Below are positions 26,395-34,143 of a DNA stretch of 34,761 nt, piece after piece. The notes under the pieces were generated by a model. The model had not been told where the DNA came from. It saw only the letters and a list, made by a program, of their open reading frames with translations, and made no database searches. The stretch spans positions 1-34,761 of the forward strand of contig CACZTI010000023.1 of assembly GCA_902783985.1 (NCBI GenBank), given 5' to 3'. The position numbers were made by a program, and so were the translations under genes. Origin of the DNA: an uncultured Erysipelotrichaceae bacterium. GTDB taxonomy: Bacteria > Bacillota_I > Bacilli_A > RF39 > UBA660. How positions within the stretch are numbered: position 1 is the stretch's first letter; each line of letters starts with the position of its first letter.

Positions 26395-28539
26395 ATGGAA
26401 AAAGAAATATTAAAATTACTAGAAAGTGGTAAAGCTTTAAGTTTTATAGAAATTAGTGATGCGTTGGGTTATTCTAAAAGCATGGATGAAAGACTTGCTT
26501 ATACTTTAACTAATATGGTTAATAATTATGATTTAACTTTAACAAATAAAAATAGATATATGTTATTTAGTATGAATGAAAAAAATAGTAATTATGTTAA
26601 AGGTAAATTTATGGAAACAAAGGGTGAATTTGCTTTTGTTAGATCTGATGCTATGAAAGAGGATATCTTTATTCATGGTAGTAAAACAGGTGGTGCAATT
26701 AATGGAGATACTGTTTTAGTATTTATTACTAAAGGTAGTAAAAGAGATAAAAGAGCAGAAGGTACTGTAGTCAAAATAATAAGTCGTGACCTTAATAATA
26801 AAGTTGGTGAAGTTTATCATTTTGAAAAGAAAACAATGGTTAGTTTAGATGATAAGAAGATTAAGAAATTAATATATTTACAAGATAATCCTGAAACTAG
26901 AAGATTGGTTGACGGTGATAAAATTGTTGTTACTTTACAAGATAATAAAGATGATTATATTAAGGCTAGTCTTGTTAAAAGAATCGGTCACGTGAATGAC
27001 CCTGATATCGATATTTTATCTATTATTGCTGAACATGATATTAATACAGAGTTTCCAATTGATGTAGAAAAACAACTTCCAACTATTCCTACAGAAGTTA
27101 GAAAAAGTGATTTAGTAGGTAGACGTGATTTAAGAGATGAAATGATATTTACTATAGATGGTGATGATACTAAAGATATAGATGATGCCATAAGTATTAA
27201 GAGACTTCCTAATGGTAATTATGAATTAGGTGTTCATATAGCAGATGTATCATATTATATTGAAGAGAATAGTCCTCTTGATTTGGAAGCTAGAAAAAGA
27301 GGTACTAGTACTTATTTAGTGGATAGAGTTATACCAATGTATCCTCATCAATTATCAAATGGTATTTGTTCATTAAATCCTGATGTTGATCGTCTTACAA
27401 TTTCTTGTGTTATGGAAATAGATAGTGAAGGAAAAATGATTAATTATGATATATTCCCTAGTGTTATTCATTCAAGAAAACAAATGACTTATAATAAAGT
27501 TAATCAGATTTTAGAACAAAATGCTATTCCAGATGATTACGAAGAATTTGCAGACACTTTAAAAGAAATGAATGAACTAGCTCATATCATTCGTAAAGAA
27601 AGAAATAAAAGAGGTTCTATTGAGTTTGATGTTGAAGAAGCAAAAATCATTGCTGATGAACATGGAATTCCTGTTGATGTAGTTTTAAGAAGCCGTGGTG
27701 AAGGAGAAAGACTTATTGAAGACTTTATGGTAAGAGCTAACGAGACAGTTGCAAGTCACTTCTTTTACATGGATTTACCAAGTTTATATCGTGTTCATGG
27801 TATGCCTGATGAAGAAAGACTAGAAAAGTTTTTAAAAATTTTATCTGGTCTTGGAATTAGTTTAAAAACAGATGTTCGTAAAATGAATTCAAAAGTAATT
27901 CAAAGAATTGTTGAAGAGTTAAGAGGTTATCCAGAATATCGTATTTTATGTGAAAAATTATTAAGTTGTATGGATAAAGCTATTTATAGTCCTGAAAATA
28001 TTGGTCATTTTGCTTTAGCTCTTAAAATATATACTCATTTTACTTCACCAATTAGACGTTATCCTGATACTACAGTTCATAGATTACTTCATAATTATTT
28101 CTTCTCAAAAGATGGTATTACAGATGAGAAAATAGAGCATTTCAAAGAAATATTAAGTGAAATTGCAATGCATTCTAGTGAAACTGAAAGAAATAGTGAA
28201 GAATGTGAAAGAGATGTTGAAGAAATGAAAATGGCTGAATACATGGAAAGTCATATTGATGAAGAATATGAAGGCTTAATCTCTGGAATAACAAGTTATG
28301 GAATGTTTGTTGAACTTGATAATATGATAGAAGGACTTATTCGTGATGATTCATTTGAAGCAATATATGAATATGACGAAAATATCGAAGTTGCTAAAGT
28401 AAATGGTCCTAGAATTAATAAAGTATTTAAATTAGGTGAAAGAATAAGGGTAAAAGTTGCAAGAGCTTCAAAAGAAGCTAGTGAAATAGACTTTACATAT
28501 GTTGGTGATGTTGATGAAAAGATTAAAAAGAAAAGTTAG
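26395..28539 (+). CDS. rnr: Ribonuclease R
   Basis: This 714-residue 3'-5' exoribonuclease has an N-terminal winged-helix-like part (residues 1-60) and cold-shock-type OB domains (about 65-220). The RNB catalytic domain carries acidic D-G-D-D-T-K-D-I-D-D at residues 255-264 and R-R-Y-P-D-T-T-V-H-R-L-L further on. A C-terminal S1 domain runs from about residue 623 (Y-E-G-L-I-S-G-I-T-S-Y-G-M-F-V) and a Lys-rich tail follows. RNase R degrades structured RNA and works with tmRNA-SmpB in trans-translation, which fits smpB two genes downstream. Its 3' end overlaps the capA-like gene by 26 bases. GGATGTGGG serves as ribosome-binding site. Confidence 0.97.
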   Translation: MEKEILKLLESGKALSFIEISDALGYSKSMDERLAYTLTNMVNNYDLTLTNKNRYMLFSMNEKNSNYVKGKFMETKGEFAFVRSDAMKEDIFIHGSKTGGAINGDTVLVFITKGSKRDKRAEGTVVKIISRDLNNKVGEVYHFEKKTMVSLDDKKIKKLIYLQDNPETRRLVDGDKIVVTLQDNKDDYIKASLVKRIGHVNDPDIDILSIIAEHDINTEFPIDVEKQLPTIPTEVRKSDLVGRRDLRDEMIFTIDGDDTKDIDDAISIKRLPNGNYELGVHIADVSYYIEENSPLDLEARKRGTSTYLVDRVIPMYPHQLSNGICSLNPDVDRLTISCVMEIDSEGKMINYDIFPSVIHSRKQMTYNKVNQILEQNAIPDDYEEFADTLKEMNELAHIIRKERNKRGSIEFDVEEAKIIADEHGIPVDVVLRSRGEGERLIEDFMVRANETVASHFFYMDLPSLYRVHGMPDEERLEKFLKILSGLGISLKTDVRKMNSKVIQRIVEELRGYPEYRILCEKLLSCMDKAIYSPENIGHFALALKIYTHFTSPIRRYPDTTVHRLLHNYFFSKDGITDEKIEHFKEILSEIAMHSSETERNSEECERDVEEMKMAEYMESHIDEEYEGLISGITSYGMFVELDNMIEGLIRDDSFEAIYEYDENIEVAKVNGPRINKVFKLGERIRVKVARASKEASEIDFTYVGDVDEKIKKKS

Positions 28540-29668
28540 AAATATATTAGTTATTCTTCTTTGTTGTATAGTTACTTTTATAATTGGTTTTTATGTTCAA
28601 AGAAAACAAAATTTCCATAATGAATATGTTGATGTAAAATTTGATGTAATTAATACCGAAGTTAAAAATGAGGCAAGTATTGTAATGGTAGGGGATGCTC
28701 TAATGCACATGGGACTTGTTAATGCTTATAAAACTGGTAAAACATATGATTATGCAGGCGTATTTAAATATGTTGGTCCTATTATTAAAGATTATGATTT
28801 AAAGTATTATAATCAAGAGACAATCTTAGGAGGTAGTTCATTACCTTTAAAAGGATATCCACAATTTAATTCACCACAAGAAGTAGGAGATTCCTTTATT
28901 AAGCAAGGATTTAATTTAGTAAGTCTTGCAACTAATCACACTTTAGATAATTATTATATTCAAGGTGGTAAAAATATTAAAAATTCTTTAGAATATTGGA
29001 AAAAACAAGAAGATAAAGTACTAGCTGCTGGAAGTTATTCTAGTGAAGAAGAACGAGAGAAAGAAGTAATAAAAGAAGTTAATGGTATTACTTATACCAT
29101 GCTTTCTTATACAGAACATACTAATGGTATACCAGTACCATCTGGTAAAAGTTATTTAGTTAATGTTTATAACAAAGATAAAGTAAAAAAAGATATTGAA
29201 AAATATCGTGATAAAGTTGATGTTTTGATGGTAGCAATGCATTGGGGAGAAGAGTATACAAATAATCCAACATCTGGTCAAAAAGAAAAAGCAAAATATC
29301 TTGCAAGTCTTGGTGTTGATTTAATTATTGGATGTCATCCTCATGTTATGCAACCAATGACTTATATTGATCATACTTTAGTTGTTTATTCACTTGGTAA
29401 TTTTGTATCTTGCCAAAGTGGTTATAATAAACAAACTGGTTTAATGGCTTCAGCTAACATCGTAAAAAGAACTTATCATGGTAAAACAACTATATCATTA
29501 GAAAATCCTACAGCAGAATTTATTTATACAGACAAAAATCATAAATATGTTGTAACACCTTATAGTAAATTAAATAATAGTATTTTATCTGGTTATAAAA
29601 CTTATTATGATAAATTTAAAAAGATAATGACTAGTATGTCCGATAAGGTAATTGTTAAGGAGTTATAA
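28514..29668 (+). CDS. CapA-family metallophosphoesterase-like protein
   Basis: The 384-residue product has a basic N-terminus and one transmembrane anchor (about residues 8-27), then the CapA/PgsA-like calcineurin fold. Marks are V-G-D-A-L-M-H (D61), Y-N-Q-E-T-I, A-T-N-H-T-L-D-N, A-M-H-W-G-E-E-Y, and G-C-H-P-H-V-M-Q-P. All typical metal-site positions appear present. Members are linked to poly-gamma-glutamate capsule anchoring, but no capB or capC is here, so the true substrate is unknown. ATG 28514 is chosen over 28499 because GGTGAT at 28504-28509 is well spaced. It overlaps rnr by 26 bases and smpB by one, placing it inside the rnr-smpB transcript. Confidence 0.9.
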   Translation: MKRLKRKVRNILVILLCCIVTFIIGFYVQRKQNFHNEYVDVKFDVINTEVKNEASIVMVGDALMHMGLVNAYKTGKTYDYAGVFKYVGPIIKDYDLKYYNQETILGGSSLPLKGYPQFNSPQEVGDSFIKQGFNLVSLATNHTLDNYYIQGGKNIKNSLEYWKKQEDKVLAAGSYSSEEEREKEVIKEVNGITYTMLSYTEHTNGIPVPSGKSYLVNVYNKDKVKKDIEKYRDKVDVLMVAMHWGEEYTNNPTSGQKEKAKYLASLGVDLIIGCHPHVMQPMTYIDHTLVVYSLGNFVSCQSGYNKQTGLMASANIVKRTYHGKTTISLENPTAEFIYTDKNHKYVVTPYSKLNNSILSGYKTYYDKFKKIMTSMSDKVIVKEL

Positions 29669-30111
29669 TGGAAATACTTAATAGAGAAGCAAGACATAAT
29701 TATTTTGTAGAAGAAGAAATAGAATGTGGAATAGTACTTGTAGGAACTGAAATTAAAGCTATCAAAGATGGTAAAGCTAATTTGAAAGATAGTTATGGAA
29801 TTATTAGAAATAATGAGGTATATCTTTTAAATATGAATATTAGTGAATACAAAGAAGGTAATATCTTTAATCATGATCCTAAAAGAACAAGAAAACTTTT
29901 ACTACATAAGTCAGAAATTAGAAAACTTCTTAAAAGCATATCACAAGATGGATATACTTTAGTACCTTTAAAATTATATTTCGTTAAAAATAAAGCCAAA
30001 ATATTACTTGGTTTATGTAAAGGTAAAAAGAATTTCGATAAAAGAGAAACCATTAAAGAAAGAGATCTTGAAAGAGAATCAAGAAAAAATATGAAATATA
30101 ATTATAAATAG
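29668..30111 (+). CDS. smpB: SsrA (tmRNA)-binding protein SmpB
   Basis: A 147-residue SmpB: N-R-E-A-R-H-N-Y near the start, then E-C-G-I-V-L-V-G-T-E-I-K-A-I-K-D-G-K-A-N-L-K-D-S-Y, then H-D-P-K-R-T-R-K-L-L-L-H-K-S-E-I. The end is a Lys/Arg-rich tail that enters the mRNA channel (K-R-E-T-I-K-E-R-D). With tmRNA it rescues stalled ribosomes. It starts on the capA-like stop (TAATG). The ssrA gene, often close by, is not seen in the window. Confidence 0.97.
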   Translation: MEILNREARHNYFVEEEIECGIVLVGTEIKAIKDGKANLKDSYGIIRNNEVYLLNMNISEYKEGNIFNHDPKRTRKLLLHKSEIRKLLKSISQDGYTLVPLKLYFVKNKAKILLGLCKGKKNFDKRETIKERDLERESRKNMKYNYK

Positions 30112-30138
30112 ATATCAACAATTTTGTTGATATTTTTT
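30112..30138 (+). terminator. Intrinsic terminator after smpB
   Basis: ATATCAACA (30112-30120) pairs perfectly with TGTTGATAT (30125-30133) around a 4-base loop, followed by TTTTT. It begins at the base after the smpB stop. Confidence 0.9.
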
Positions 30139-30145
30139 AGAAATT

Positions 30146-30240
30146 AAAAAGTGGTTACAAAAAGGTGTAAAATTATTAAAAAAGTGGGTGCAAAAAGGTG
30201 TAAAAATATATAAAAAGTGGTTGCAAAAAGGTGTTTTTTG
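30146..30240 (+). repeat. Three direct repeats with exact 33-base period
   Basis: A unit close to AAAAAGTGGTTGCAAAAAGG with TGT following occurs three times. GTGG lies at 30151, 30184 and 30217, and CAAAAAGGTGT at 30158, 30191 and 30224, so both spacings are exactly 33. The third copy contains the -35 element of the ATPase promoter. Likely regulator binding sites or duplicated promoter halves. Confidence 0.9.
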
Positions 30241-30249
30241 CTGTATAAT
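30221..30249 (+). promoter_or_regulatory. Promoter of the DUF4143 ATPase gene
   Basis: TTGCAA (30221-30226), 17 bases, then a perfect TATAAT (30244-30249). The -35 lies in the third 33-base repeat. The two upstream repeats have no matching -10 at the same distance. Confidence 0.75.
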
Positions 30250-30267
30250 TATTTTTGTGAGGATATG

Positions 30268-31590
30268 ATGAAAAGAAAAATATATAATGATTTATTAGAG
30301 TGGAAAAAGCAAGATGTATTTAAACCTCTTATTGTATTAGGGGTAAGACAATGTGGTAAAACATTTATAATTGACGAATTTTGTAAAAATGAATTTAAAC
30401 ATTATAAAAGAATAAATTTATTTGATGATACTAATGTTATTGATTTATATAAGTCAAAGAAAAATTCAGATCAAAAGTATAATGATTTAAAATTAATTTT
30501 AGATTTTGATTTTGATAGACCTGATTCTATCTTATTTATAGATGAAATACAGGAATGTGAGGAATTAATTTCTGAATTAAAATATTTTAATGAAAATCAT
30601 AGTAATGTTAGAATTATTTGTGCTGGTTCATTATTAGGTGTTAAACTTGCTAGATTAAAAAAACCATTTCCAGTTGGAAAGGTTAGTAGATTATATTTAT
30701 ATCCGATGGATTTTGAAGAATTTTTATTAGCCTTTAATCAAGAAAAATTAATAGAACATATAAGAAATTGTTTTAATAATAATGAATCTATGGGAGTTGT
30801 TCATGTTAAAGCAATGGATTATTATAGAAAATATTTATTATCAGGAGGTATGCCTGATAGTGTAAAAAAGATGATTGAATGTGATAGTGATTATTATAAT
30901 TTTGATTTAACTAGTTTAAATGACATTATAGAAGATTATAAAAATGATATGAATAATCATGTAGAAGGAGCTGTTGAAACTTTAAAAATAAGAAAAATAT
31001 ATGATTCTCTGCCATCACAACTTAGTAATGCATCAAAAAAATTTCAATATTCTGTAATTTCTTCAGATGCAAAATCTCGAGAGTATTATCTTCCACTTAA
31101 TTGGCTTGAGGAAAGTAATATGGTTCAAATATGTAAATGTGTAAAAAATCCTCAAAAGCCACTTTTAGGTTTTGTCGATAATGATACATTTAAAGTTTAT
31201 TTTTCAGATATTGGTATATTTAATAGAATAGTTGGTAATGATATAAAAACAGTTATGATTGATGATATGGGAATATATAAAGGAATTATTACTGAAAATT
31301 ATGTTGCAAATGCATTAAAAACTAGTGGTATTAATCTATTATATTGGAAAGGTAGTAGAGAATCAGAAGTTGACTTCTTAATTAGTACAAATAGTGATGG
31401 AATAATTCCTATTGAGGTAAAGGCAGATAATCATACTCAATCAAAAAGTTTAAAAGTTTATAATGATTTATATCATCCAAAATATATGATTAGAATAAGT
31501 TCAAAAGATTTTGGATATAATAAAGATACTAAAATTAAATCAGTTCCTTTATATGCTGTATTTTTGATTAAAGAATTGATAAATAGATAA
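30268..31590 (+). CDS. AAA-type ATPase with DUF4143-like C-terminal part
   Basis: A 440-residue ATPase. Walker A is G-V-R-Q-C-G-K-T at residues 25-32 and Walker B is S-I-L-F-I-D-E-I-Q-E. The sensor-like I-C-A-G-S-L-L-G-V and the Y-P-M-D-F-E-E-F-L segment follow, as in the AAA_14/DUF4143 family. The C-terminal S-E-V-D-F-L-I with I-P-I-E-V-K-A about 10 residues later looks like a PD-(D/E)xK-type nuclease core. The function of the family is unknown; many copies are scattered in gut and host-associated genomes. ATG 30268 is preferred over ATG 30265 because TGAGG at 30258-30262 is better spaced. An in-frame GTG at 30217 lies in the promoter and repeat. It is a single-gene unit with promoter and terminator, consistent with independent acquisition. 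Confidence 0.88.
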   Translation: MKRKIYNDLLEWKKQDVFKPLIVLGVRQCGKTFIIDEFCKNEFKHYKRINLFDDTNVIDLYKSKKNSDQKYNDLKLILDFDFDRPDSILFIDEIQECEELISELKYFNENHSNVRIICAGSLLGVKLARLKKPFPVGKVSRLYLYPMDFEEFLLAFNQEKLIEHIRNCFNNNESMGVVHVKAMDYYRKYLLSGGMPDSVKKMIECDSDYYNFDLTSLNDIIEDYKNDMNNHVEGAVETLKIRKIYDSLPSQLSNASKKFQYSVISSDAKSREYYLPLNWLEESNMVQICKCVKNPQKPLLGFVDNDTFKVYFSDIGIFNRIVGNDIKTVMIDDMGIYKGIITENYVANALKTSGINLLYWKGSRESEVDFLISTNSDGIIPIEVKADNHTQSKSLKVYNDLYHPKYMIRISSKDFGYNKDTKIKSVPLYAVFLIKELINR

Positions 31591-31611
31591 GAGAACAACA
31601 GTTCTTTTTTT
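31589..31611 (+). terminator. Intrinsic terminator
   Basis: AGAAC (31592-31596) pairs with GTTCT (31601-31605) around AACA, extended by weaker A-T and G-T pairs, followed by T to 31611. It begins in the stop codon of the ATPase gene. Confidence 0.7.
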
Positions 31612-31632
31612 CTTTATATTTAATATAATTTA

Positions 31633-31872
31633 ATGATGATAAAAGATATTATTAATTATATAAAAGATGATAAATTTAAAATAATATTTACTAATAATAG
31701 TTTAGATATTATTAATTATGATAAATTATTGGAAGTTAAAGATAGTGTTGTAACTATTGAAAAAGAAAATAATGTTATTTTAATTAAAGGAGAAAATTTA
31801 AGAATAGATAAATTACAAGATGATGAATTATTAATTATAGGATATATAAAAAATATTAATTTATCGAGGTGA
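31633..31872 (+). CDS. yqfC: Sporulation protein YqfC-like (YabP/YqfC family)
   Basis: The 79-residue protein has the YabP/YqfC beta pattern: F-T-N-N-S-L-D-I-I-N-Y-D-K-L-L-E-V, then V-V-T-I-E-K-E-N-N-V-I-L-I-K-G-E-N-L-R-I, ending in L-L-I-I-G-Y-I-K-N-I. Its place before yqfD is the conserved order in spore formers, where the pair is under the early mother-cell factor. No Shine-Dalgarno-like sequence precedes the ATG at 31633 or the second ATG at 31636. A TATAAT at 31624-31629 lies just upstream, raising the chance of a leaderless transcript. Confidence 0.8.
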   Translation: MMIKDIINYIKDDKFKIIFTNNSLDIINYDKLLEVKDSVVTIEKENNVILIKGENLRIDKLQDDELLIIGYIKNINLSR

Positions 31873-31877
31873 TAATC

Positions 31878-33044
31878 TTGTTTAAAAGTTATTATGTATT
31901 AAGATTAAATAATAAAAAAGATTTATCTAAATTATTTTTTAAAGATATATCTTTTTTTAAAATAAAATATAAAAAAGAATATGTTTTATTATATGTCAAT
32001 AAAGATAACTTTAATAAAATTGAGAAATATTTTAAAATATATAATATTGATGTTTATAAAATTGGAGGATTACTTAAATATAAATTATTATTAAAAAAAT
32101 ATAATATTTTTATGATTACAGTATTATTATCTTTAGTAATGATTTATATGTTTTCCAAGATAACATTTGACATTAAAATAATGTCAAATAATAAAGAAAT
32201 AGTTAATATAATTATGAAAGAATTAAATGATTTTGGGATTAAGAAATATCATTTTGTTAAGAGTTTTAAAGAAAAAGAGATGATTAAGAAAAAAATACTT
32301 AATGATTATAAAGATAAGATAGAATGGTTAGAAATAGATTTAGTTGGTTCTCTTTATAAGGTTAATGTATTAGAAAGAGTAAAGGATAAGAATGTTAAAA
32401 ACGATATTAAACAAAATGTTGTTTCTAGTAAAAATGCTATTATAAGAGAAATTAGAGCAACAAGTGGTGAAGTTGTTAAGAAAGTATATGATTATGTTAA
32501 TAAAGGGGAAGTAATTATATCTGGTAAAATTAAAAAAGGGGAAAATATTAAAGGTGTTGTAAATGCTGATGGAAAGGTTTTTGGAGAGACATGGTATAAT
32601 GTTAGAGTTGAACTTCCATTATCTTATGATGATAAAAAAATAACTAATAATTGTTATAATAGTTTAACTTTAAGTATTTTTGATAAAAGATTATTAATTT
32701 TAAAAAAGATAAAATTTGATTATTATGATATTAGTGATACTAATATTATAACTAATAATATTATTCCTTTATCTTTAAATAAAAGTCGGATATGTGAAGT
32801 TAAAAATAATAAAAGTTTTTATACATATGATACTGCTTTAAATGAAGCTATGAGATTATCAAAAGAATATTTATTAAAGAATTTAGATAAAAATAGTGAG
32901 ATATTATTACAAAAAAAATTGAAATTATATGAAGAAAATAATATAATAGTAGTTGAAGTGTTTATGAAAGTTTACGAAGATATAACAAGTTATGAAGAAA
33001 TAAAAGAAGGTGATAGTGATGCAGACAATAATTTCCGCGATTAA
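31878..33044 (+). CDS. yqfD: Sporulation protein YqfD
   Basis: A 388-residue membrane protein. The N-terminal part of about 75 residues carries the YqfD marks (Y-K-I-G-G-L-L-K-Y, about 60-68). One transmembrane segment follows (I-T-V-L-L-S-L-V-M-I-Y-M-F-S), then an outer domain containing R-E-I-R-A-T-S-G-E-V-V-K-K and G-V-V-N-A-D-G-K-V-F-G-E-T-W-Y. TTG at 31878 is taken as start because GAGGTGAT (31866-31873) is correctly spaced for it; a GTG at 31869 lies inside that site. It follows yqfC by 5 bases and overlaps the VanZ-like gene by 26. phoH, usually next, is missing. Confidence 0.87.
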   Translation: MFKSYYVLRLNNKKDLSKLFFKDISFFKIKYKKEYVLLYVNKDNFNKIEKYFKIYNIDVYKIGGLLKYKLLLKKYNIFMITVLLSLVMIYMFSKITFDIKIMSNNKEIVNIIMKELNDFGIKKYHFVKSFKEKEMIKKKILNDYKDKIEWLEIDLVGSLYKVNVLERVKDKNVKNDIKQNVVSSKNAIIREIRATSGEVVKKVYDYVNKGEVIISGKIKKGENIKGVVNADGKVFGETWYNVRVELPLSYDDKKITNNCYNSLTLSIFDKRLLILKKIKFDYYDISDTNIITNNIIPLSLNKSRICEVKNNKSFYTYDTALNEAMRLSKEYLLKNLDKNSEILLQKKLKLYEENNIIVVEVFMKVYEDITSYEEIKEGDSDADNNFRD

Positions 33045-33615
33045 AGAAGTATTATCTGGTACATGGCCAATGATTTTATTAACAATTTCAATATGTTGTA
33101 TAATGAGAATTGCGTATTTAATAAAAAATAAAGAAAAGTTTTCAATTAGTAATGAAATTATGACTTTGGCTTTTATTGTTTATATATTATGTATGTTCCA
33201 AATTGTTACTAATAACGATGTGTCTGGTGTACATGGAGTTAATATAACGCTTTTTAAAGAGTTAACGAGATATCATATTGGTTCAAGACTTTTTTATCGA
33301 AATATTATTGGTAATATTATTTTATTTATTCCCTTTGGATTTTTTGTATCATACTATTTAAAATTAGATAAGAAAAGTTTTATTTTCTTTACGACTTTAG
33401 TTGTTTCAATTATTATTGAATTAATTCAACTTAAAATAGGTAGGGCTTTTGATGTTGATGATATTATTTTAAATATTGTTGGTGGTATTTTAGGATACTA
33501 TTTATATCGAATTGTTGATAAGATATTTAGAAAGTCATCGGAAAATTTTAAAGGAGCAATAGTTATTGTAGCTTTATTAACAGCACTTGTATTTATTGCA
33601 CTTATATTTGTGTAG
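33019..33615 (+). CDS. VanZ-like family membrane protein
   Basis: The 198-residue product has about five hydrophobic segments and the VanZ-family core. N-I-I-G-N-I-I-L-F-I-P-F-G-F-F-V is followed by I-I-E-L-I-Q-L-K-I-G-R-A-F-D-V-D-D-I-I-L-N-I-V-G, which has the acidic pair typical of the family. VanZ-like proteins are tied to glycopeptide tolerance in a few cases, but most have no known role, so resistance should not be assumed. ATG 33019 with AGAAGGTGAT upstream is chosen over GTG 33010. It overlaps yqfD by 26 bases and precedes ybeY by 8, so it is within that operon. Confidence 0.85.
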   Translation: MQTIISAIKEVLSGTWPMILLTISICCIMRIAYLIKNKEKFSISNEIMTLAFIVYILCMFQIVTNNDVSGVHGVNITLFKELTRYHIGSRLFYRNIIGNIILFIPFGFFVSYYLKLDKKSFIFFTTLVVSIIIELIQLKIGRAFDVDDIILNIVGGILGYYLYRIVDKIFRKSSENFKGAIVIVALLTALVFIALIFV

Positions 33616-33623
33616 GAGGAAGA

Positions 33624-34067
33624 ATGGACGTAAATATTTTTAATGAAACTGATGAAAAATTAGATGAAGAAATAAAGTTGATGTTAGATGTTTTAAATCA
33701 TGGTAAAGAAAAATTAAATGTTTTAGATGCAATATTTAATGTAATTATTGTAAATAATGATTATATTCATAATTTAAATAGAGAGTATCGTGGTGTAGAT
33801 AGAGAAACTGATGTTATTTCTTTTGCACTAGAAGATGATGATACATTTAATCCAGAAGAAAGAATTTTAGGTGATATTTATATATCAATTGATAAAGCTA
33901 AAGAACAAAGTGAAAGTTATGGACATTCCTTAAAGAGAGAATTATGTTTTTTAGCAGTACATGGATTTTTACATCTATTGGGATATGATCATATGAAAGA
34001 GGAAGATGAAAAAGTAATGTTTTCTTTACAAGAAGAAATATTAAATGAAATGGGTGTTACTAGATAA
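33624..34067 (+). CDS. ybeY: Endoribonuclease YbeY
   Basis: A 147-residue YbeY with the zinc motif H-G-F-L-H-L-L-G-Y-D-H; the ligands are H113, H117 and H123. N-R-E-Y-R-G-V-D-R-E-T-D-V-I-S-F-A and I-L-G-D-I-Y-I-S lie upstream. YbeY acts in 16S rRNA maturation and ribosome quality control. AGGAGGA precedes the ATG. In Bacillus ybeY lies downstream of yqfD with phoH and a membrane phosphodiesterase gene between; here only a VanZ-like gene intervenes. Confidence 0.96.
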   Translation: MDVNIFNETDEKLDEEIKLMLDVLNHGKEKLNVLDAIFNVIIVNNDYIHNLNREYRGVDRETDVISFALEDDDTFNPEERILGDIYISIDKAKEQSESYGHSLKRELCFLAVHGFLHLLGYDHMKEEDEKVMFSLQEEILNEMGVTR

Positions 34068-34078
34068 CATCTTTTTTT
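34053..34078 (+). terminator. Intrinsic terminator after ybeY
   Basis: GGTGTTA (34053-34059) pairs with TAACATC (34065-34071) with one G-T pair and a 5-base loop, then seven T. The stem includes the ybeY stop codon. Confidence 0.8.
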
Positions 34079-34081
34079 GTA

Positions 34082-34110
34082 TTTACATTAGTAAAAAAAT
34101 ATGATAATAT
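34082..34110 (+). promoter_or_regulatory. Candidate promoter of the TasA-like gene
   Basis: TTTACA (34082-34087), 17 bases, then TAATAT (34105-34110) with a TG one base before it (extended -10). The transcript would start about 27 bases before ATG 34144, which has GAAGGAG upstream. Confidence 0.5.
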
Positions 34111-34143
34111 TATTTTGTAAAATAGTAGAAGGAGATTTAAATT

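Noticed and set aside
30146-30240. CRISPR array
   Set aside because: The three repeats are contiguous imperfect 33-base units without spacers and lie in a promoter; no cas gene is near.
30112-30267. tmRNA (ssrA) gene after smpB
   Set aside because: Only a terminator, three 33-base repeats and a promoter lie here; there is no tRNA-Ala-like acceptor, no tag reading frame and too little space.
30217-30267. N-terminal extension of the DUF4143 ATPase from GTG 30217
   Set aside because: The extension would cover the -35 and -10 elements and the third repeat; the real ribosome-binding site is at 30258-30262.
33019-33615. Calling the VanZ-like gene a glycopeptide resistance gene
   Set aside because: Family resemblance is to the broad VanZ-like membrane family; no other van gene is present and most members have no resistance role.
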